DNA of 64,000 bases from Campylobacter concisus. Lineage in GTDB: Bacteria; Campylobacterota; Campylobacteria; Campylobacterales; Campylobacteraceae. The position numbers and the translations under genes are program-made. This document shows, piece after piece, positions 58,174 to 64,000 of the stretch. Numbering within the stretch: position 1 is the stretch's first letter; every line of letters begins with the position of its first letter. Location: positions 124,001 to 188,000 of the forward strand of contig NZ_NDYP01000002.1 of NCBI RefSeq assembly GCF_002165775.1. The letters are read 5' to 3'. The notes below the pieces were generated by a model. The model worked only from the letters and a program-made list of their open reading frames with translations, was not told where the DNA came from and searched no databases.

Positions 58174-59079
58174 ATGAATGTAGTTTTTATGGGGACGCCT
58201 GATTATGCCGTTAGGATACTTAGGCACCTAAAAGAGGCTGGCTTTAATATAAAAGCAGTCTTTACCCAGCCTGATAAGCCAGTTGGTAGAAAGCAAATTT
58301 TAACCCCAAGCGAGGTGAAAATTTACGCACAAAATGAGCTAGCAGGCGTGCCAGTCCTTACGCCAAATACGCTAAAAGATGAGGCGGTAGTTAACAAGCT
58401 AAAGGCATTTGCGCCTAAATTTATTGTAGTAGCAGCTTATGGCAAAATTTTGCCCCAAAGCGTTTTAGATGTGGCAACTTGCATAAATTTGCACGCTTCG
58501 ATCTTGCCAAAGTATAGAGGCGCAAGCCCCATACAAAGCGCGATCCTAGCAGGCGAGAAACAAACTGGCGTCACAGCTATGCTAATGGATGCTGGTCTTG
58601 ATACTGGCGATATGCTAGACTTCATCTACACACCTTGCGAGAGTAAGATGTCAAGCGAGCTTTTTGGTGAGCTAGGCGAGCTTGGCGGCGAGCTAATCGT
58701 AAAAGTGCTTAAAAATTTTGAAAATTTAAAACCACAAAAGCAAGATGATGCACAAGCTACGCACTGCAAAAAAATAAGTAAAAGCGACGGGCTTTTTAGC
58801 TTTGATGAAGAAGCAGGGCAAATTTATAATAAATTTCGTGCGCTTACACCTTGGCCGGGGATTTATCTGGCAAGCGGGCTAAAAATTTTATCGCTTGAGC
58901 TAAGTGAAAAAAATGGCAAGAGTGGAGAAATTTTAAGCGTAGAAAAAGATCACGTTGTGGTTGCTTGCAAGGGTGGGGCGGTCAAAATTTACGAGCTTCA
59001 AGAGCCAAGTAAAAAGCCAACAAACGCAAAAGCATATATAAATGGTAAGCGTCTTAGTGTTGGCGACAAGATAGAGTAA
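58174..59079 (+). CDS. fmt: Methionyl-tRNA formyltransferase
   Basis: 301 residues from ATG 58174; AAAGGA at 58163-58168 fits it better than the GTG at 58171. FMGTPDYAVRIL, QPDKPVGRKQ, the catalytic INLHASILPKYRGASPIQSAIL and DTGDML are intact. It formylates initiator Met-tRNA. Immediately upstream of thiD and birA. Confidence 0.97.
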   Translation: MNVVFMGTPDYAVRILRHLKEAGFNIKAVFTQPDKPVGRKQILTPSEVKIYAQNELAGVPVLTPNTLKDEAVVNKLKAFAPKFIVVAAYGKILPQSVLDVATCINLHASILPKYRGASPIQSAILAGEKQTGVTAMLMDAGLDTGDMLDFIYTPCESKMSSELFGELGELGGELIVKVLKNFENLKPQKQDDAQATHCKKISKSDGLFSFDEEAGQIYNKFRALTPWPGIYLASGLKILSLELSEKNGKSGEILSVEKDHVVVACKGGAVKIYELQEPSKKPTNAKAYINGKRLSVGDKIE

Positions 59080-59104
59080 TAATCAAAATTTAATAGGAGA
59101 AAAT

Positions 59105-59893
59105 ATGAAAAATGCGTTAAGTATAGCAGGTGTTGATCCAAGCGGCGGAGCTGGAGTTTTAGCTGATATAAAGGTCTTTATAGCACACGGTGTATATGCG
59201 ATGGGAGCGATTACGGCGGTCACTGCTCAAAATACAAAGGGTATATTTGGCATGCAACTAGTTGAACCAAAGCTCATCGAGGATCAGATTAAGGCGATAT
59301 TTGACGATATAAAAGTTGATGTGATAAAAATAGGCGTTGTCCCAAGCGTTGAGATCATTAAAAGCGTCGCAAAAACATTAAGAGAGATCAAAAATTTACC
59401 GCCAGTCGTGCTTGATCCTGTAATGAGCTGTAAAAATGGCGACATCTGGCTAGAGGGCGCTGCAAAAGATGCGATCGTGGAGGAGCTATTTCCACTTGCG
59501 AGCGTAATCACGCCAAATATCTTTGAAGCGCGTGAAATTTTAAAGCATGAGCTAAAGGGCGAGGGCGAGCTGAGAGAGGCTTGCAAGGATCTTTTGAAAT
59601 TTGGCACAAAAAGCGTCTATCTAAAATGTGGCGAGATAGAAGGCAAGTCGCTTGATATATTTTATGATGGCAGTGAATATGAAATTTTTAGCGATGAGCG
59701 TATAAAAACGACTGCGACACACGGCTCAGGCTGCTCGCTATCAAGCGCTATAGCTTCAAATTTAGTAAATGGCCAAAGCCTAAAAGAGAGCGTAAAAAAT
59801 GCGCATGATTATATCTTTAACGCTATCAAAAACGCGGTTATAATCGGCGGTGGACAAAATCCGGTAAATCACTTCTATAAATTTAAGGTGTGA
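59105..59893 (+). CDS. thiD: Hydroxymethylpyrimidine/phosphomethylpyrimidine kinase
   Basis: 262 residues. Ribokinase-like with SIAGVDPSGGAGVLADIKVF, DPVMSCKNGD, LITPNIFEAREIL-like block, and HGSGCSLSSAIASNL carrying the catalytic Asp/anion-hole region variant (GSGC). Makes HMP-PP for thiamine synthesis. RBS AGGAG precedes it. It lies between fmt and birA, which as I recall are adjacent in C. jejuni. Confidence 0.95.
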   Translation: MKNALSIAGVDPSGGAGVLADIKVFIAHGVYAMGAITAVTAQNTKGIFGMQLVEPKLIEDQIKAIFDDIKVDVIKIGVVPSVEIIKSVAKTLREIKNLPPVVLDPVMSCKNGDIWLEGAAKDAIVEELFPLASVITPNIFEAREILKHELKGEGELREACKDLLKFGTKSVYLKCGEIEGKSLDIFYDGSEYEIFSDERIKTTATHGSGCSLSSAIASNLVNGQSLKESVKNAHDYIFNAIKNAVIIGGGQNPVNHFYKFKV

Positions 59894-59894
59894 T

Positions 59895-60530
59895 TTGAAA
59901 GTAGAGTTTTTTCAAAGTCTGCCTTCGACGCAGGAATTTTTGATAGAGGCCCTAAAAAACGGCGAGATAAAAGCTCCGTATATGGTTGTGACGTATAATC
60001 AAACCAAAGGCATCGGCAGCCGCGGCAACAGCTGGGAGGGACTTGGCGGAAATTTATTTATGTCATTTTGCATAAGCGAAGATGAGCTGCCAAGCGATAT
60101 ACCTCTGCCCTCGATCTCGATATATTTTTCTATGCTGATGCGTGAAGTCTTGAGCGAACTTGGCTCAAAGTGCTGGCTAAAATGGCCAAATGACTTTTAT
60201 GTGGACGAGCACAAAATAGGCGGCACTTTGACAAATAAAGTGGATGAAATTTACATCTGTGGAATGGGGATAAATTTAACGAGTGCGCCTGAAAATGCGG
60301 GCATTTTAGACATAAAGACTAGCGTAGATGAGCTAGTTTGGGGCTTTGTTAGCATGCTTGATAAAAAGATTTTATGGAAGCCAATTTTTAGCAAATTTAG
60401 GATAGACTTTTGCAAGTCAAAAGGTTTTATTACGCATATTGCAAATAGAGCTGTTTCGCTTCAGGATGCTGAAATTTGCGATGATGGAGCGATCTTACTA
60501 AATGGGGAAAAGGTATATTCTTTAAGATGA
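59895..60530 (+). CDS. birA: Biotin--[acetyl-CoA-carboxylase] ligase
   Basis: 211 residues from TTG 59895. Short, ligase-only form without the N-terminal DNA-binding domain of E. coli BirA. SLPSTQEFL, GIGSRGNSWEGLGGNLFMSF (biotinyl-AMP loop), and WLKWPNDFYVDEHKIGG. It attaches biotin to acetyl-CoA carboxylase, and, lacking the HTH, should not act as repressor. Overlaps parA by 4 bases. Confidence 0.93.
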   Translation: MKVEFFQSLPSTQEFLIEALKNGEIKAPYMVVTYNQTKGIGSRGNSWEGLGGNLFMSFCISEDELPSDIPLPSISIYFSMLMREVLSELGSKCWLKWPNDFYVDEHKIGGTLTNKVDEIYICGMGINLTSAPENAGILDIKTSVDELVWGFVSMLDKKILWKPIFSKFRIDFCKSKGFITHIANRAVSLQDAEICDDGAILLNGEKVYSLR

Positions 60531-61309
60531 GCGAGATAATAACAATAGCTAATCAAAAAGGCGGCGTTGGCAAGACTACAACAGCCGTAAATTTAGCCGC
60601 ATCACTGGCGGTTGCTGAAAAAAAAGTATTATTAATAGACATCGATCCACAGGCAAATGCGACAACTGGACTTGGTTTTAGCAGAAGTGACTATGAGTTT
60701 AACATTTATCACGTCTTAACAGATAGAAAAAAGCTCTCGCAAATCGTATTAAAAACTGAGATCCCAACACTTTTTTTAGCTCCGTCAAATATAGGACTTG
60801 TCGGCATTGAGCAAGAATTTAACGATCAAAATAAGGATTATAAACTAATCCTTAAAAATAAAATTTCAGAAGTTGTAAACGACTATGATTTTATCATCAT
60901 CGATAGTCCTCCGGCACTTGGTAGCATTACGATAAATGCTCTTAGTGCAAGTGATAGTGTTATCATCCCGATTCAATGTGAATTTTATGCACTTGAGGGG
61001 CTAGCGCAGATCCTAAATACAGTCAAGATTATTAAAAAAACGATAAATCCAAAGCTAAATATAAAAGGCTTTTTACCGACTATGTTTAGTTCGCAAAATA
61101 ATCTCTCAAAAGAGACAATTGCAAATTTAAAGCAGCATTTTGAAAATAAGCTCTTTAAGAGTAAGGACAGCAAAGAGGAATTTGTGGTCGTTCCAAGAAA
61201 TGTGAAACTTGCTGAAAGCCCAAGTTTTGGCAAGCCAGTGATACTTTATGATATAAAATCACCAGGCTCGATCGCGTATCAAAATTTGGCATATTGTATT
61301 TTAAACTAA
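60527..61309 (+). CDS. parA: Chromosome partitioning ATPase ParA (Soj)
   Basis: 260 residues. Deviant Walker A QKGGVGKTTTAVNLA (about 8-22), ALIDIDPQ-like LLIDIDPQANATTGL, and IIDSPPALG. It moves ParB-bound origin DNA. Start overlaps birA; followed after 15 bases by parB. Confidence 0.96.
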   Translation: MSEIITIANQKGGVGKTTTAVNLAASLAVAEKKVLLIDIDPQANATTGLGFSRSDYEFNIYHVLTDRKKLSQIVLKTEIPTLFLAPSNIGLVGIEQEFNDQNKDYKLILKNKISEVVNDYDFIIIDSPPALGSITINALSASDSVIIPIQCEFYALEGLAQILNTVKIIKKTINPKLNIKGFLPTMFSSQNNLSKETIANLKQHFENKLFKSKDSKEEFVVVPRNVKLAESPSFGKPVILYDIKSPGSIAYQNLAYCILN

Positions 61310-61324
61310 AAAATAAGGAAAAAA

Positions 61325-62185
61325 ATGGCTAAAAAAGGTGGATTAGGGCGAGGACTTAGTGCGATACTTGAAGATGTAGAGCAGGCCTACAGCAAAGAGA
61401 TTGCAAATTTAAACGACTCTGAGATAGTTGAAGAGATAAATATAGATGAAATTTTACCAAACCCATACCAACCAAGAACACATTTTGATGAAGAGGCCTT
61501 AAAAGAGCTAAGTGCCAGCATCAAAAGGCACGGACTAATACAGCCAATAATCGTTATCAAAAAAGATGATGGCTATATGTTAATAGCTGGTGAGCGCAGA
61601 TACCGCGCCACAAAGATGCTCGGAGCAAGCAAGATAAAGGCGATCATCGCTGATATCAAGTCTCAAAATTTAAGAGAGCTTGCGCTTATCGAAAATATCC
61701 AACGTGAAAATTTAAATCCAATCGAACTTGCAAAGTCGTATAAAGAGCTCATAAATGAGTATAAGATCACACAAGATGGCCTAGCAAACATCATCCATAA
61801 GAGTAGAACTCAGATAACAAATACTATGAGGCTTTTACTTCTTAGCGACTACACGCAAAAACTTCTACAAGAAGATAAGCTCACGCAAGGCCATGCTAAA
61901 GTTATAGTAGGACTTAGTACTGAAGAAGAAAAGATGGTTGTTGATACGATCATCGGTCAAAAGCTAAGCGTTAGAGATACAGAAATTTTAGTAAAAAAGA
62001 TAAAAAATAAGGAAGAGATAAAAGACAAAAAGCCAAAAATTTCTGAGGAAATGAGCAAAAAATTATCAAATTTACAAGAAATTTTTAAAAATTTAAAGAT
62101 AAAGACAAAAGTAAAATCTGGCAATCTAGTTTTAGAATTTAATAATATTTCACAGGTGGAAGAATTTATTTCTAGGCTAAAATAG
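61325..62185 (+). CDS. parB: Chromosome partitioning protein ParB (Spo0J)
   Basis: 286 residues. N-terminal GGLGRGLSAIL, the nuclease-like/CTPase core LPNPYQPRTHFDEEALKELS, GERRYRATKML, and LIENIQRENLNPIELA, then a helix-turn-helix (TQDGLANIIHKSRTQITN), and a dimerisation end. ParB loads at parS sites and spreads along DNA. I found no convincing parS palindrome in the window. Confidence 0.96.
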   Translation: MAKKGGLGRGLSAILEDVEQAYSKEIANLNDSEIVEEINIDEILPNPYQPRTHFDEEALKELSASIKRHGLIQPIIVIKKDDGYMLIAGERRYRATKMLGASKIKAIIADIKSQNLRELALIENIQRENLNPIELAKSYKELINEYKITQDGLANIIHKSRTQITNTMRLLLLSDYTQKLLQEDKLTQGHAKVIVGLSTEEEKMVVDTIIGQKLSVRDTEILVKKIKNKEEIKDKKPKISEEMSKKLSNLQEIFKNLKIKTKVKSGNLVLEFNNISQVEEFISRLK

Positions 62186-62280
62186 AATTACAAATTTATT
62201 TTTATTTTTAGTAATTTATTGTAAAATCAGACTTTAATTTGAATATTAAATAACACTTAATGATAAAATAAGGAGAGTGG

Positions 62281-62703
62281 ATGTTAGAAATAGATGTGCC
62301 ATTGATGCTTTTAACGGCTATCGTTTTCTTGGTATTGATCGCTATTTTGAATTCCTTGCTGTATAAGCCAATGCTCAAATTTATAGATGACAGAAATGCT
62401 TCTATAAAAAATGATGAAGAGAGTACTAGCAAAAATGCAAGTGATCTAAGCGTTCATGAAAAAGAGATTGAAGAGATTATATTAAACGCAAGGACTGAGG
62501 CCAATAAAATAAGGCAAGAAGCCTTAAATTTGGCAAAAGAAGAGTCTTTAAAAGAAGTAAATGCTGTAAAAACTAGTTTAGAGGCTGATTACAATGAATT
62601 TTTAAATGCTCTAAGCTCTCAAAAAGATAACTTAAAGGCAGATCTATCAGCTAAACTACCTGAACTTAGAGCGGCTTTAAATGCCAAGCTCTCTAAAATT
62701 TAA
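62281..62703 (+). CDS. atpF': ATP synthase F0 subunit b'
   Basis: 140 residues: short N-terminal helix (about 8-28) then a long charged coiled coil with the b-type pattern LLYKPMLKFIDDR and ILNARTEANKIRQEAL. Together with AtpF it forms the heterodimeric stator stalk. TAAGGAGAG precedes the ATG. First gene of the ATP synthase operon; a TAAAAT at 62222-62227 may be its -10. Confidence 0.93.
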   Translation: MLEIDVPLMLLTAIVFLVLIAILNSLLYKPMLKFIDDRNASIKNDEESTSKNASDLSVHEKEIEEIILNARTEANKIRQEALNLAKEESLKEVNAVKTSLEADYNEFLNALSSQKDNLKADLSAKLPELRAALNAKLSKI

Positions 62704-62712
62704 AGGAAATTT

Positions 62713-63225
62713 ATGAAGATAAAAATTTTATTTTTTCTAGCACTTCCATTTCTAGCATACGCTAGCGAGCATGGTGGAACAAACTACGACATAGTTGAGA
62801 GAACGCTAAACTTCTTACTTTTCTTTGCCATTTTGGTCTATTTTGCTGCTAAGCCACTAAAAGCTCTTTATCAAAGCAGGATCGATAGGATCGCAAATAA
62901 GCTTGAGAGTATCCAAGAGAAGCTTCGTGAGTCAAAAGCTAAAAAAGATGACGTTTTAAAGCGTGTAGAAGAGGCTAAGCAAAATGCAAATGCTCTAATC
63001 GAAACTGCGAAAAAAGAGGCTGTAAATTTAGCTGCTAAAGTTAAAAAAGAGGCTCAAAACGATATCGCAAATATCGAAAAAGGCTACAAAGAGCAAAAAG
63101 AATTTGAAGAGCGCAAGATGACAAAAGGCGTTGTAAATGAAATTTTGAGCGACATTTTCTCAAGTGATAGCCTAAAAGTCGATCAAAAAGAGCTTGTAAA
63201 TATCATACTTAAAAAGGTTAGCTAA
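62713..63225 (+). CDS. atpF: ATP synthase F0 subunit b
   Basis: 170 residues. Begins with a signal-like hydrophobic stretch (MKIKILFFLALPFLAYAS), then a second helix FLLFFAILVYFAAKPLKALYQSR and a long coiled coil. The additional N-terminal helix is typical of the Campylobacter b subunit. Overlaps atpH by one base. Confidence 0.95.
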   Translation: MKIKILFFLALPFLAYASEHGGTNYDIVERTLNFLLFFAILVYFAAKPLKALYQSRIDRIANKLESIQEKLRESKAKKDDVLKRVEEAKQNANALIETAKKEAVNLAAKVKKEAQNDIANIEKGYKEQKEFEERKMTKGVVNEILSDIFSSDSLKVDQKELVNIILKKVS

Positions 63226-63755
63226 TGAATGAAGTAGTAGCTAAAAAATACGTAAAGGCGATCTTAAGCGACGTAAAGTCCAATGAACTTAATGCATTTG
63301 TTGAAAATTTATCAGAGCTAGCTGCTGCTTTTGCTAGCGATAAATTTAAAAGCATTATAAGTTTGCCGACATTAAAGGCTTCACAAAAGGTTGAATTTGT
63401 ACTATCTTTGGTTAAAAATCAAGATGCTAAATTTGCAAATTTTATAAAGCTTCTTGGTGCAAACAAAAGACTAGAGCTTATACCTGCGATACTAGATGAG
63501 ATGAAGATAGAGCAATCTTTGCTTGAAAATACATATCGTGGCGAGGTTGTTGGAAATTTTGATCTAAGCGCTGAGCAGCTAAAAGCTTTGGAAGAGAATT
63601 TCTCTAAGAAATTTAACTCTAAGATCAAGCTTGATGGCTCAAAGAGCGATTACAACGGTGTAAAAGTTGAGTTAGACGATTTAGGTGTCGAGGTAAATTT
63701 CTCGATCGACAGACTAAAAAGTCAAATGAGTGAATATATATTAAAAGCAATTTAA
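63225..63755 (+). CDS. atpH: ATP synthase F1 subunit delta
   Basis: 176 residues: [11 protein letters not shown] at the N-terminus, [18 protein letters not shown] in the middle, and [24 protein letters not shown] at the C-terminus, the OSCP/delta pattern. It joins the stator stalk to the top of F1. Confidence 0.96.
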   Translation: MNEVVAKKYVKAILSDVKSNELNAFVENLSELAAAFASDKFKSIISLPTLKASQKVEFVLSLVKNQDAKFANFIKLLGANKRLELIPAILDEMKIEQSLLENTYRGEVVGNFDLSAEQLKALEENFSKKFNSKIKLDGSKSDYNGVKVELDDLGVEVNFSIDRLKSQMSEYILKAI

Positions 63756-63769
63756 AAAGGAGTGAAAGC

Positions 63770-64000
63770 GTGAGTGCAAAAATTAAAGCTGACGAAATTA
63801 GCACGATAATCAAAGAGCGTATTGAAAATTTTGATTTAAGTGTTGATGTAGAAGAGACTGGTAAAGTCATCTCAGTCGCTGATGGCGTTGCTAACGTTTA
63901 TGGTTTGAAAAACGTTATGGCTGGCGAGATGGTTGAATTTGAAAGCGGCGAAAAGGGTATGGCTCTTAACCTTGAAGAGAGCAGTGTTGGTATAGTTATC
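63770..64000 (+). CDS. atpA: ATP synthase F1 subunit alpha (3' truncated by window end)
   Basis: 77 residues visible from GTG 63770 (AAAAAGGAG upstream). [20 protein letters not shown] and [22 protein letters not shown] match the N-terminal beta-barrel domain of the alpha subunit. The nucleotide-binding domain lies beyond the window. Confidence 0.95.
   Translation, partial: MSAKIKADEISTIIKERIENFDLSVDVEETGKVISVADGVANVYGLKNVMAGEMVEFESGEKGMALNLEESSVGIVI

Noticed and set aside
60527-62185. parS sites near parA-parB
   Set aside because: I looked for the 16-base TGTTTCACGTGAAACA-type palindrome and saw only partial matches such as CAACGTGAAAA near 61700.

Overview
The window looks like chromosomal DNA of a Campylobacter close to C. 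concisus. The base composition is AT-rich and TTG/GTG starts are common. Two gene orders match what I recall of the C. jejuni chromosome: ileS - small membrane gene - gatA - guaB - xseB - nitrilase-like gene - murC - mutS2, and rplU - rpmA - obgE - fmt - birA - parA - parB - atpF' - atpF - atpH - atpA. The species call is an inference.

Layout. 1-4425: 3' part of a giant repeat adhesin with calcium-loop-like motifs and an RTX-like tail. 4526-5973: lemA and a TPM-domain gene. 6040-20355: one long co-directional operon that forms an aryl polyene (APE-type) lipid/pigment cluster. It carries a phosphopantetheinyl transferase, three ketosynthase-fold proteins, a ketoreductase, dehydratases, two ACPs, an AMP ligase fused to a dehydratase, a glycosyltransferase-acyltransferase fusion, a thioesterase, and LolA-like and MMPL export proteins. 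No ammonia lyase or methyltransferase is seen in it. 20401-21643: a pectate-lyase (PL1) pseudogene with two frameshifts. 21766-22863: cinA-like gene. 22959-35407: the ileS to mutS2 housekeeping run, with metX between guaB and xseB. 35483-38499: a degenerate GGDEF/EAL protein and dapE. 38622-40406: a KAP-type NTPase that looks acquired, convergent with polA. 43154-45138: two LPS/LOS glycosyltransferases. 45216-46788: exbB-exbD-tonB behind a strong promoter with an overlapping palindrome, but with single-base lesions in exbB and exbD. 46940-47015: tRNA-Phe. 47363-50155: a Dcu transporter with an enlarged loop, and flhB. 51369-51952: rplU and rpmA. 51998-56563: four inverted surface-polysaccharide genes splitting rpmA from obgE. 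56717-64000: obgE, a small EF-hand gene, fmt, thiD, birA, parA, parB and the start of the ATP synthase operon.

The most striking points are the compact APE operon with its fusions and its remote alkyladenine-glycosylase-like first gene; a nitrilase-fold protein lacking its catalytic Cys and Lys; the broken PL1 lyase; the KAP NTPase; and the lesions in the TonB energy-transducing operon. I found no CRISPR array, transposase, rRNA or prophage. No wholly new system could be demonstrated from sequence alone.
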